This document shows, piece by piece, positions 37,320 to 45,723 of a stretch of DNA of 53,809 nt. The notes beneath the pieces were generated by a model. That model was not told the DNA's origin, ran no database searches, and was given only the letters and a program-made list of their open reading frames with translations. The stretch covers positions 1 through 53,809 of the forward strand of contig CALSRA010000048.1 of assembly GCA_943788635.1 (NCBI GenBank), given 5' to 3'. How positions within the stretch are numbered: position 1 is the first letter of the stretch; each line of letters starts with the position of its first letter. The position numbers and the translations under genes were made by a program. The stretch is from an uncultured Alphaproteobacteria bacterium. Lineage in GTDB: Bacteria; Pseudomonadota; Alphaproteobacteria; UBA8366; GCA-2717185.

Positions 37320-38192
37320 ATGACAACGCTGACCGTAACGCCAATGACGCAACCCTTGGGCGCAGAAATTTCGGGCATCGATCTCGGCAAGGCCAATGGG
37401 GAAACCATCGACCGGCTGCAGGACCTGCTGTCGCAGCATCTGGTGTTGCTGTTCCGCGACCAGACCTTATCGGACGAACAGCTTGTCACTGTCAGCGGCC
37501 TGTTTGGCAAGCTGGATGTCCCGGCACCTAACCCTTTCGGCGAACCGTTTCACAAGGGCCATCCGGAAATAAACGTGATTTCCAACATCGTCAGCGACGG
37601 TAAGCCGGCCGGCAACCTGGGTGCGGGCGAAGCCGTCTGGCATGCGGATATGACCTATAAGGAAACCCCGCCACGCGCTGCGATCCTGTATGCGTTGCAG
37701 GTGCCGGATGCCGGCGGCAACACCTATTTCGCGGATATGTACCAGGCATACGAGGCGCTGCCCGACGACCTGAAATCCGAAGTCGAGGGCAAGCTGGCGA
37801 TCCACGATGCCTCGCACAACAGCGCCGGCATCAAGCGCAAGGGCTATGCCGAGATCACCGATGTGCGCGAAACACCCGGTGCGCGCCACCCGCTCGTTCG
37901 CATCGACCCGACGACCGGACGCAAGGCCCTGTTTCTCGGCCGACGCCCGCGCAGTTATATCCCCGGCCTGTCGGTTGCGGACAGCGACCGGTTGCTCGAT
38001 CGGCTTTGGGCGCATATCGATAATCCGAATTTTTACATGTGCCACGAATGGCGTGTCGGCGACGCGCTGATGTGGAGCAATCAGGAAGTGTTGCACCGGC
38101 GCGATTCATTCGACGCCGATGCCAAACGTCTCATGCATCGCACCCAGATCCGGCATTTCCATTCGGACCAAGCCAAATCGAGCGCGGCCTGA
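37320..38192 (+). CDS. TauD/TfdA-family Fe(II)/2-oxoglutarate dioxygenase (second copy)
   Basis: A 290-residue dioxygenase. Iron ligands are H108 and D110 (VWHADMTY) and H259 (EVLHRRDSFD); R274 in LMHRTQI binds 2-oxoglutarate. The HRRDSFD block is typical of the TfdA/alpha-ketoglutarate-dependent 2,4-D dioxygenase branch, whereas the paralogue at 5498-6388 has WDNRTTMH. Substrate unknown. It converges with the leaderless binding protein gene, with 3 bp between stops. Confidence 0.9.
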   Translation: MTTLTVTPMTQPLGAEISGIDLGKANGETIDRLQDLLSQHLVLLFRDQTLSDEQLVTVSGLFGKLDVPAPNPFGEPFHKGHPEINVISNIVSDGKPAGNLGAGEAVWHADMTYKETPPRAAILYALQVPDAGGNTYFADMYQAYEALPDDLKSEVEGKLAIHDASHNSAGIKRKGYAEITDVRETPGARHPLVRIDPTTGRKALFLGRRPRSYIPGLSVADSDRLLDRLWAHIDNPNFYMCHEWRVGDALMWSNQEVLHRRDSFDADAKRLMHRTQIRHFHSDQAKSSAA

Positions 38193-38195
38193 CGC

Positions 38196-39113
38196 TCAGC
38201 CGTAAAGCGTTTCGATCAGCCCTTCGCCGGCGACGGTATCGAGGAAGCTGGTATCGACCAGATCGGCCGGGGTGATATGCGCCACGTCAGGTCTGGTCTT
38301 CGCGGTTTCGTCGATAGCCCGCTGGATGTTTGCCGCCGCCGGATAAGGCAGGCGTTCAAACGTTTTTGCGAAATAGTCGTAGATACCGGCCACCACCGCG
38401 CCGTCATCAAGGTTCAGGTGACGCAGCAGAAAGGGAATCGCCGTTTCCCTGTCTGTCTTGAACCGATGAATCGCCTGGATATATGTACGCACGATCCGCA
38501 GCGTCAGGTCCGGGTCGCGCGCCGTAACATGGCGGGTTGATATCAACGCCGTCCCCGGCAGGCCTGTCGCCGCGCCGATATCGGCCAGCGCATTCATCGC
38601 GTAATGAACCGATCCGTGGAACCGGTAATCGGCTGCGAGAATTGCCCCCTGCACATCGCCATTGGCAACGGCAGTGAATATCTTTGGATAAGTACCGAGC
38701 GGGACCAGTTCAACCGTGCCCGCAATGCCATGCTGCGCCAGCACCGTGTTGGCGGCAAACGCCGTCTGCCCCGTATTCGACAGGCAACCGACCCGCCGCC
38801 CTTCGAGCATCGCGACATCCGTCACATCCCGATGGCCCATCAGGAAATTCGAATTGACCGCCGTCGTGGCCAGAAGCACGACCGGGTCCTGCCCGTCAGC
38901 GATGCGCGGCACCAGTGGCGTCACGCCGATTTCCAACCAATCCCAGGTGCCGTCCTTCAGCCCGGCCATGCCCTTTTCCGCCGCCGTCTCAAACCCCTGA
39001 AGGTGGAAATCGATATCATTCTTGGTAAACAATCCAACCTCCGCCGCGAACATGCCCAGACATTCCGCTGTCGCCCGCAACGCCACCGCAAAATTCACCA
39101 CGGTTCCGGTCAT
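38196..39113 (-). CDS. NMT1-like solute-binding-type protein without signal peptide (second copy)
   Basis: A 305-residue protein of the SsuA/NMT1 fold (MFAAEVGLFTKNDIDFHLQG; EGRRVGCLSNTGQTAFAANT). ATG 39113 has GGAGGGACG upstream and gives MTGTVVNFAVALR, with no export signal. As with the gene at 35745-36656, no permease or ATPase is linked. It is distantly related to that gene rather than a recent duplicate. Confidence 0.82.
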   Translation of the reverse strand: MTGTVVNFAVALRATAECLGMFAAEVGLFTKNDIDFHLQGFETAAEKGMAGLKDGTWDWLEIGVTPLVPRIADGQDPVVLLATTAVNSNFLMGHRDVTDVAMLEGRRVGCLSNTGQTAFAANTVLAQHGIAGTVELVPLGTYPKIFTAVANGDVQGAILAADYRFHGSVHYAMNALADIGAATGLPGTALISTRHVTARDPDLTLRIVRTYIQAIHRFKTDRETAIPFLLRHLNLDDGAVVAGIYDYFAKTFERLPYPAAANIQRAIDETAKTRPDVAHITPADLVDTSFLDTVAGEGLIETLYG

Positions 39114-39265
39114 GACGTCCCTCCTATCCGATTCCCTGAAGCTTCGATCAACTATAGACACCACGTTGCCACCCGGTCCACGCGACCTGCCCGTCGCGGT
39201 TTGCGGCGCCCGAAAATTGCGTCTCTAATGGCTCACACGTTGTCACGAGGCAGGAGATCAATCAT

Positions 39266-40198
39266 ATGAATCGTCCGATACAGCGCGTCGGTGTTGTCGG
39301 CGCCGGAGTCATCGGTGCAAGCTGGACTACTCTTTTTCTCGCCGCCGGGCTGGAAGTCGATGTCTTCGACCCGGCCGACGACGCGGAGAAATCAGTTCGC
39401 GATTATATCGAACGGGCCTGGCCGGCCATGGAAACACTGGGCCGCGCGGCGCAAGGCAATCCCGATGCCCTGCGCTTTCACACGAGTGCCGGCGATGCTG
39501 TCGCCGATATGGCGTTTATTCAGGAAAGCGTGCCGGAACGCCTACCGGTCAAGCGCGCGATCTATGCAGAAATTGAACCGCGGCTCGCCCCTGACGCCAT
39601 TGTCGCAACGTCGACTTCCGGACTGATGCTGTCCGAATTGCAGGAGGGCTGGACCGATCCGTCGCGACTGCTGCTGGCACACCCGTTCAACCCGCCACAC
39701 CTGATTCCGCTGGTCGAGCTATACGCCAACGATCGCACCGCTGCCGGGATACTGGAAACGGCAGAGACGTTCTATGACAGCCTCGGCAAGGTCACCATCC
39801 GGCTGCAGCGGGAAGTGCCGGGCCATGTTGCGAACCGCCTGCAGGCCGCCTTGTGGCGCGAGGCAATCCATCTGGCCGTAACCGGTGTCGCGTCGGTTGG
39901 TGATATCGACAAGGCGATTTCCGCCGGGCCCGGCATCCGCTGGGCCGCGATGGGCCCCAGCACGCTATTCAGTCTGGCGGCTGGCGAAGGCGGCATTCGT
40001 GCATTCTGCGACCGATTCAGGGAAAGCTTCCATCGCTGGTGGCCGGATTTGGGCACACCGCAGATCACTGAAGATGTCGTACAGAAACTCGCCGACGGCA
40101 TTGCCGAAGAATGGCAGGGGAACAGCATCACCGAAATCGAAGACAAGCGAGATGCGCTGATCCTCGACATTCTGAAAGCCGTCGAAAAACACCGCTAG
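39266..40198 (+). CDS. 3-hydroxyacyl-CoA dehydrogenase family protein (carnitine-dehydrogenase-like)
   Basis: A 310-residue NAD-binding protein. The Rossmann motif GAGVIG is at residues 12-17, and HPFNPPHLIPLVE holds the catalytic histidine. The C-terminal domain (VASVGDIDKAISAGPGIRWAAMGPSTLF) is the single-domain form seen in L-carnitine 3-dehydrogenase and lambda-crystallin. ATG 39266 follows CAGGAGATC. It probably oxidises a 3-hydroxy acid or acyl compound; no carnitine cluster is near. Confidence 0.9.
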   Translation: MNRPIQRVGVVGAGVIGASWTTLFLAAGLEVDVFDPADDAEKSVRDYIERAWPAMETLGRAAQGNPDALRFHTSAGDAVADMAFIQESVPERLPVKRAIYAEIEPRLAPDAIVATSTSGLMLSELQEGWTDPSRLLLAHPFNPPHLIPLVELYANDRTAAGILETAETFYDSLGKVTIRLQREVPGHVANRLQAALWREAIHLAVTGVASVGDIDKAISAGPGIRWAAMGPSTLFSLAAGEGGIRAFCDRFRESFHRWWPDLGTPQITEDVVQKLADGIAEEWQGNSITEIEDKRDALILDILKAVEKHR

Positions 40199-40220
40199 AC
40201 GCTGGCGACACCGATCACGG

Positions 40221-42035
40221 CTATTTTTTCCGGACAAACAGGAAATCGCCACCTTCGTGACCAGCAAGCCGAATGTCGGAATATTCGGGTGTCTGGTTCG
40301 CGTTCAGCACCACCTTGTGGCGGACCTGTTCAAAAAGTTGAGTGCCGTCCAGCACGCCCTCGTTGTCACGCAAGGCCGTCAGGAACTGCTTCGCGAAAAC
40401 GGAATGCTTGCCGCCGCCGGAATCCGCCACCGGCTCCAGCCCGCCCGAAGACAGCACCACCCGTGCGCGTTTTTCCACCATGCGTTCAATATAGTCGGGG
40501 CTGCCGGCGGTGACGGCAGCCGACCGGGTCAGCGTCCCGGAATAACAACTGTCGGCAACAACCATCACATGCTTGGCCAGCAGCGCCTGCAAGGCATCGG
40601 TCAAACTGGCATTGGAGAACCAGCGCGACCGGCGATCCGTGCGCGCCCCCGCCGGCAGCCAGTACCCACGGCCATTCTGTTCGTCGCGCCAGCCATGCCC
40701 GGCGTAATAGATCAGCAGGTTGTCGTCTTCATCCAGCGTTTCGCGCATCACGTCCAAAGCATCGATGATATCGATGCGCGTGGCGTTTTCCAGCAGGTGA
40801 ACCGAATAGCCGTAATTGGCTTCCAGCGTCCGCGCAACTTCCCGCGCATCGGCAACTGCCGTATTCAACTTTGGCAGGGCGTCGTAGTTGTCGATCCCGA
40901 TGACCAGTGCGTGGTAATTGCCATAGTCGATCTGCGGAATATCACGGCTGCGTAGAACCGTAACGACATGCTCCGACTTGTTACCTTCACTGTCGAAAGC
41001 GGTAATCACGATTTTGCTTTGCCCGACCGGAACGCCGGTCCGAACCGAAAACGCACCATCCCGGGCATTGAACGCGACGTCGCCGCCATTCATTTCCACG
41101 CGGGTCAAACGACCGTTATCCGTTGCATAGCCGCTGACGACCAGTTTTTCCTCACGGGTTTCCAGCAACGCCGGCACATCGATAAACGGCGCGATCGTAT
41201 CCCGGCCCGCGCCGGCGGCGCGCTGCGGTACATCGCGCATCTGCTGCAGCGCCTGTCGTTCACGCTGCAATCGCTGGCGCTGCAGATCCAAGCGCAACAA
41301 TTCCAGCTCCCGTCTGTCGGCTTCCAGTTGGCGGTCGGCTTCCGCCTGTTCCATCGCCAGTTTCTCGCGCTCCAGGGCCAGCCGCTCCCGCTCCAGCGTC
41401 AGCGACCTGTTTTCTCCCGCGGGCTTCGGTGTAACCACGGGTGCAGGCGCCGGTACCGGTGCCGGAGAAACAACTGGCGCTGGCGCCGGGGTCGGTTCCG
41501 GTTGCCGGGCTGCCGGCTTCGCCCTTGCGACCGCAACCGCTTGCGGCGGCGACAATCGGGTCAGAACGGAAGAATCGTCAAGACTGACAGCGGTATCGAA
41601 TTCACTTGTCACGATCCGGTCGCCATCAAGAGAAACAAAAAAACATATCGGCAGTAAGTTGTAATCGTTCCAGGGGTCATAAACCTGCAGCGGTTCCGGG
41701 GCGGGGCCGTCCAGAATGCGGCACAGCGTGTCGCCATCGACCTTCCACTCGCCCCAGGCCTCGTCACCGCCGGGCAGAAACGCGGACCATTTACCCTTGG
41801 CCGAATAACTGAAGCGAAGGGTCGTATGAAGCGCATCGACACTGTAATCAAGGCCACCGGCCAGCAGTTTCCGGATCTGGTCCCCATTCAACCGGTTTTC
41901 CGCGGCGAATCCGGTCGAAACGGCACACACGCCGAAAATAAGGGATAACAAGGTGATGGCAATTCGGGTCACGGTGTCTCGCGCCTTCCAAGTCTGCTGG
42001 CCCCGACTATCGCCAATTTTGCGCCCCATTTCCAT
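40221..42035 (-). CDS. Secreted caspase-family (C14) protein with coiled coil
   Basis: About 604 residues from ATG 42035. Domains in order: signal peptide (hydrophobic VTRIAITLLSLIFGVCAV, residues ~23-46), a small N-terminal domain (~50-155), a Pro/Ala linker (~178-206), a charged coiled coil rich in Glu/Arg/Leu (~212-268), an Ig-like beta domain (~283-362) and a caspase p20-like domain (~370-600). Catalytic His (YYAGHGW) and Cys (DSCYSGTL) are intact, about 50 residues apart. A GTG at 41972 directly before the hydrophobic segment is an equally possible start and would give a cleaner signal peptide. Such proteins cleave after Arg/Lys in many families; here the site of action appears to be the periplasm or outside. 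Stands alone on its strand. Confidence 0.88.
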   Translation of the reverse strand: MEMGRKIGDSRGQQTWKARDTVTRIAITLLSLIFGVCAVSTGFAAENRLNGDQIRKLLAGGLDYSVDALHTTLRFSYSAKGKWSAFLPGGDEAWGEWKVDGDTLCRILDGPAPEPLQVYDPWNDYNLLPICFFVSLDGDRIVTSEFDTAVSLDDSSVLTRLSPPQAVAVARAKPAARQPEPTPAPAPVVSPAPVPAPAPVVTPKPAGENRSLTLERERLALEREKLAMEQAEADRQLEADRRELELLRLDLQRQRLQRERQALQQMRDVPQRAAGAGRDTIAPFIDVPALLETREEKLVVSGYATDNGRLTRVEMNGGDVAFNARDGAFSVRTGVPVGQSKIVITAFDSEGNKSEHVVTVLRSRDIPQIDYGNYHALVIGIDNYDALPKLNTAVADAREVARTLEANYGYSVHLLENATRIDIIDALDVMRETLDEDDNLLIYYAGHGWRDEQNGRGYWLPAGARTDRRSRWFSNASLTDALQALLAKHVMVVADSCYSGTLTRSAAVTAGSPDYIERMVEKRARVVLSSGGLEPVADSGGGKHSVFAKQFLTALRDNEGVLDGTQLFEQVRHKVVLNANQTPEYSDIRLAGHEGGDFLFVRKK

Positions 42036-42141
42036 CAATTACCGCCGTTAAGCTGCTGCCGTTGCCGCGCGGTTGGCACTGTGCCTAGAATAAAGCGCTG
42101 ACGCACAGCGTTTCCGTGCCATCTGTGGGAGGATGAGGACT

Positions 42142-43287
42142 ATGGATTACAAGCGCGTTTCCGCCGATTGTCATATCGATCTATGCTGGATGCCGCCGGA
42201 CCTGTTCGTGACCGAGGCGCGGCCGTCGATGAAAGACCGCATGCCCTATGTCACCGAAGGACCCGACGGGCCGTACTGGACCTGCCTGAACGGAACCTCG
42301 TTCGGCCTGAAAAACGGGCTCGGACCATCTGGCGCAAAATACATTCCCGGCACCCATGCACGCGCCGACCTGATGGCGGCGACGAACCTGTACGAAGACG
42401 GGAAGAACGATATCCGCCGGGTATCCGATCCGCATCTGCGGGTGAAGGATATGGAAATCGACGGCGTCGATGCCGAAGTGCTCTATGGTATTCTCGGCGC
42501 GGCCAGCAAGCTGGCGGACCATGAAGCGGCCAACGAGATGTACCGCATCTATAACGACTGGCTATCGGACTTCTGCAAACATTACCCGGACCGCCATATC
42601 GGCCTCGCCTGCCTGCCCTATGGTGATATCGACGCGGCGGTACAGGAAATCTATCGGGTCAAGAATGACCTGAACCTGCGCGGGGTCGAGCTGTCCTGCT
42701 CGTGGGATATGGAACCGATGTACCATCCCTGCTGGGAGCCCCTGTGGCAGGCGATGGACGATGTCGATATGCCGCTGCATTTCCACACCTTCCCGGGAAT
42801 GGACCCGGCGAAACGGGCAGGTCTGGACCGGCAGAGTTCCCGCGCGGCGATGTTCACCATCGTCTCGGGCTTCCAGATGCATCTGGTCAACATCATAGCC
42901 GCGATAATCGGCAAGGGGGTGCTGGAGCGCTATCCGAAGCTGCGCATCGCACTGGGCGAAAGCGGGATCGGCTGGCTGCCCTATGCGCTGGACCGGATGG
43001 ATTTCGAATGGGAGGACCGCTTCCATGATCTCGGCCTGAAGATGAAGCCGAGCGATTACTGGCGCCGCCAGTGCAAAGCGACCTTCCAGTACGATACAAT
43101 CGGCACCAAGCTGGTCGACGATATCGGCGTGGAATCACTGATGTGGGGGTCCGACTATCCGCATGGTGACGGGGTCTGGCCGGATTCGGACAAATACATC
43201 GCCGAACAGTTCAGCCACCTGCCCGCCGATGTGGTTCACAAGATCACCTGCGAAAACGCGGTGGATTTCTATCGATTGAAAGGTTGA
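42142..43287 (+). CDS. Amidohydrolase family protein (Amidohydro_2/ACMSD-like)
   Basis: A 381-residue TIM-barrel protein. It opens SADCHIDL (D9, H11), has a histidine in PLHFHTFPG, the ALGESGIGWLPYALDRMD block and the terminal metal-site aspartate in MWGSDYPHGDGVWPDS. These match the large group of metal-dependent hydrolases/decarboxylases related to ACMSD. ATG 42142 is preferred over ATG 42133 because GGGAGG then sits nine bases upstream. It is 7 bp from the SnoaL-like gene, so the pair is co-expressed. Confidence 0.88.
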   Translation: MDYKRVSADCHIDLCWMPPDLFVTEARPSMKDRMPYVTEGPDGPYWTCLNGTSFGLKNGLGPSGAKYIPGTHARADLMAATNLYEDGKNDIRRVSDPHLRVKDMEIDGVDAEVLYGILGAASKLADHEAANEMYRIYNDWLSDFCKHYPDRHIGLACLPYGDIDAAVQEIYRVKNDLNLRGVELSCSWDMEPMYHPCWEPLWQAMDDVDMPLHFHTFPGMDPAKRAGLDRQSSRAAMFTIVSGFQMHLVNIIAAIIGKGVLERYPKLRIALGESGIGWLPYALDRMDFEWEDRFHDLGLKMKPSDYWRRQCKATFQYDTIGTKLVDDIGVESLMWGSDYPHGDGVWPDSDKYIAEQFSHLPADVVHKITCENAVDFYRLKG

Positions 43288-43294
43288 TCAACGC

Positions 43295-43768
43295 ATGAGT
43301 CTGGAACAACGGCTGGATGACCTGGAAGCACGGGTTGAAATCGACCGGCTGATCACCCGTTACGCCCGCGCGGTGGATGAGGATATCGACGCCGAACTGA
43401 ACGCGATCTATGCCGAAGACGCGGTATCGGAAATCATCCCATGGTCCGGTAAACCGGCGGTCGGACGCGCAAAGGTCGTCGCATCCTTCCGCGACTACAT
43501 GTCGAAATTCACCAACCGCAAACGCTTCATCGTCAACCGGGTGATTGATTTGACCGGCACCGACACCGCGACCGGTTGGGCCAACTGGTTCGTCATGCAG
43601 GCGGGTGACGGCGATTCCTATGTTGGCTGGGGCAAGTATGACTGGGATTTCCGGCGCAATGCGGGCGTCTGGGAAATCGAAAAAATGGTGATCACGGTCG
43701 ACTGCATGACGACGAAGGAAAAGGGTTGGGCCGACCTGGAATCACTGGTCGCCGCCTACCCCGATTAA
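43295..43768 (+). CDS. SnoaL/NTF2-like domain protein
   Basis: A 157-residue alpha+beta cone protein of the SnoaL-like group: helix start LEQRLDDLEARVEIDRLITRYARAVDE, then the typical acidic segment AEDAVSEIIPWSGKPAVGR and beta-strand end VWEIEKMVITVDC. Members include dehydratases, isomerases and small-molecule-binding subunits. Its place directly after the amidohydrolase suggests a shared pathway. Confidence 0.85.
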   Translation: MSLEQRLDDLEARVEIDRLITRYARAVDEDIDAELNAIYAEDAVSEIIPWSGKPAVGRAKVVASFRDYMSKFTNRKRFIVNRVIDLTGTDTATGWANWFVMQAGDGDSYVGWGKYDWDFRRNAGVWEIEKMVITVDCMTTKEKGWADLESLVAAYPD

Positions 43769-43784
43769 GGCCGCGGGCACGAAA

Positions 43785-43810
43785 AACGGCGGCCCCTGGG
43801 GACCGCCGTT
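43785..43810. terminator. Bidirectional terminator between SnoaL and histone-like genes
   Basis: AACGGCGG and CCGCCGTT form an 8-bp stem, with a run of A before it and T-containing sequence after it. Loop and stem closely match the hairpin at 13737-13764. Confidence 0.75.
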
Positions 43811-43853
43811 ATCCGAACTTTTAAACCGGGAAAAATTCCCTGGTATAAGTCGA

Positions 43854-44489
43854 TCAGGCTGCCCTGCGCGTGGTTGTGCGAGCGCGCGTACGCGATGCCG
43901 TCTTCGGCTTCAGAGCGACAACTTTCCGCACCGCTGACTTCCGTGCAGCCGGCTTCTTGGCGGCAACCTTCCGGACTGCAGGCTTTTTGGCCGCGGCCTT
44001 TTTCGGCGCAGCCTTGCGGACGGTCGGCTTCTTTGCAGTAACCTTCTTTGCCACTGCCTTCTTCGCAGCAGGTTTCTTCACGACCGTCTTCTTTGCTGCG
44101 GGCTTTTTCGCAGCAGTTTTCCGCACTGTCGTGGTTTTCTTCGCAACGGTCTTTTTAGCAACAGCCTTTTTCGGCGCTGCCTTCTTCACCGCAGGCTTCT
44201 TTGCCACAGTCTTTTTGGCGACGGTCTTTTTCGCGACAGGCTTCTTCGCAGCGGCCTTCTTCGGCGCTGCCTTCTTCACCGTCGTTACCTTCTTCGCGAC
44301 TGTTTTCTTCACAGCCGGCTTCTTTGCAACAGGCTTCTTGGCAGGCGCGGCTTTCTTGGCTGCCGGGCGCTTGGCAGTGGTCTTGCGGACACGGGTTGTG
44401 GTTTTGCGGGCCGCCGGGCGGGCCGTGGTGCGGGTAGCCGGTTTCCTGGCGGTACTGGATTTCTTCGCGGTGGTGGATGTCGTCGCCAT
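43854..44489 (-). CDS. Alanine/lysine-rich histone H1-like protein
   Basis: A 211-residue, very basic, low-complexity protein built of degenerate AAKKP-VAKKTVAKK repeats with no hydrophobic core, starting MATTSTTAKKSSTARKP and ending ARTTTRRAA. Bacterial proteins of this type (the AlgR3/Hc1/PhaF-tail style) bind DNA or polyanions such as polyphosphate. ATG 44489 follows AGAGAGA. The first IS copy starts 78 bp upstream of the start codon, so the natural promoter may be displaced or altered. A polyphosphate kinase gene lies 4.7 kb away, but any link is speculative. Confidence 0.88.
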   Translation of the reverse strand: MATTSTTAKKSSTARKPATRTTARPAARKTTTRVRKTTAKRPAAKKAAPAKKPVAKKPAVKKTVAKKVTTVKKAAPKKAAAKKPVAKKTVAKKTVAKKPAVKKAAPKKAVAKKTVAKKTTTVRKTAAKKPAAKKTVVKKPAAKKAVAKKVTAKKPTVRKAAPKKAAAKKPAVRKVAAKKPAARKSAVRKVVALKPKTASRTRARTTTRRAA

Positions 44490-44567
44490 GATCTCTCTCT
44501 TTCTGATTGAGTAAACGGTATTCAAGTTCCGGTCGCCGAGGCAGGGTCGAAACACACGGTATGTGTA

Positions 44568-45501
44568 AGTGTCCGGCCCGAAATGAGTTGAGTGATTTCA
44601 GTAAGTTGTGATTCTCTCGTTTGTGTTGAAGCAAATGAGGAGACACAACATGTGGACTGAGATCACCCGCCCGCAGTTTGATCGTTCGAGCCTTCGTTAC
44701 GCAAGCGACTTGACGGATAAGGAGTGGCGTTTGATTTCGCCATTATTGTCCCCGCCGCGTCGATTAGGCCGCCCGCGAACCACGGATTTTCGAGAAGTGG
44801 TGAATGGGATTTTTTATGTGGCGCGCACCGGTTGCCAATGGCGCATGGTGCCCCGGGAATTTCCGCCACGCAGTACGATCCAGCGATATTTTTACGCTTG
44901 GCGCTCGGATGGAACCTTGCACGTCATCAATCGCCAACTGGTGATGTCGATGCGGGAAACCTCTGGGCGCACGACCAGCCCGACCGCCGGGGTGATCGAC
45001 AGCCAGACGGTGAAAACCACGGAAAGCGGCGGTGTTCGGGGCTATGACGCGGGAAAGAAGGTCAAAGGGCGCAAGCGTCATATCGTGACCGACACAGGCG
45101 GCTTTCTGGTCGCCGTCATGGTTCACGCCGCCGATATCCAGGATCGCGACGGCGCGCCCGCGCTGTTGGCGTCGATACGCCACGCCTTTCCCCGGTTGCG
45201 CCATGTTTTCGCCGATGGTGGTTACGCGGGACCGAAGTTGCGCGACGCGCTGGCCAAACTTGGGAAGTGGACCGTGCAGATCGTCAAGCGCTCCGACGCC
45301 GCCAAGGGGTTCGTATTGTTGCCCCGCCGCTGGGTGGTTGAGCGCACCTTCGCTTGGCTCGGTCGTAACCGCCGTCTCGCCAAAGATTTCGAGGAAACCA
45401 TCGAAAGCGCGGAGGCATGGCTCCTGATCGCCAGCATTCAACTGCTCGCCCGACGATTGGCAAGAGCATGAAAACATGGATATCATTTCGAGTCAGACTC
45501 T
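44568..45501 (+). mobile_element. IS5-family insertion sequence, copy 1 (intact)
   Basis: 934 bp. The ends are imperfect inverted repeats: left AGTGTCCGGCCCGAAATGA and right (reverse complement) AGAGTCTGACTCGAAATGA, 15 of 19 matching. A TA flanks each end (44566-44567 and 45502-45503), consistent with a TA target duplication as in the IS427-type members. It carries one uninterrupted transposase. Copy 2 at 51437 is identical apart from one missing C. Confidence 0.93.
44650..45471 (+). CDS. IS5-family DDE transposase
   Basis: A 273-residue transposase. The DDE residues are in GVIDSQTVKT (D), VFADGGYAG (D) and WVVERTFAWLGRNRRLAKDFE (E, in the Y-x2-R-x3-E-x6-K-like region). ATG 44650 follows GAGGAGA; ATG 44635 upstream is possible. 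The single intact frame indicates the element can still move. The N-terminus (LSPPRRLGRPRTTD) is the usual helix before the catalytic core. Confidence 0.95.
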   Translation: MWTEITRPQFDRSSLRYASDLTDKEWRLISPLLSPPRRLGRPRTTDFREVVNGIFYVARTGCQWRMVPREFPPRSTIQRYFYAWRSDGTLHVINRQLVMSMRETSGRTTSPTAGVIDSQTVKTTESGGVRGYDAGKKVKGRKRHIVTDTGGFLVAVMVHAADIQDRDGAPALLASIRHAFPRLRHVFADGGYAGPKLRDALAKLGKWTVQIVKRSDAAKGFVLLPRRWVVERTFAWLGRNRRLAKDFEETIESAEAWLLIASIQLLARRLARA

Positions 45502-45723
45502 TAGGGAATAAAGTTAACGAATGGTAATCAGGAGAGCACCATTTCAACCCTACGCAGTTAGTCAAATACTCGCCCGCATCCGACCCCCGTTTTATTGTCG
45601 GTGGCGATAGAATACGCGCATGTTCGGCGCGCCCTGCCTTGCCTGTTCCGGTGATTGAATTGCCAAACAAGGCGCCGCCATACTAGACTTTGGCCACATC
45701 CATCCGCGGAGGGAGAAACCGCC

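Noticed and set aside
40221..42035. Caspase-based phage-defence system
   Set aside because: There is no linked gasdermin, CRISPR, CBASS or other defence gene, and the protein carries a signal peptide, so defence is not supported here.
43854..44489. Repetitive DNA resembling a tandem or CRISPR-like array
   Set aside because: The repetition follows codons for Ala/Lys-rich protein repeats and has no uniform repeat and spacer lengths.
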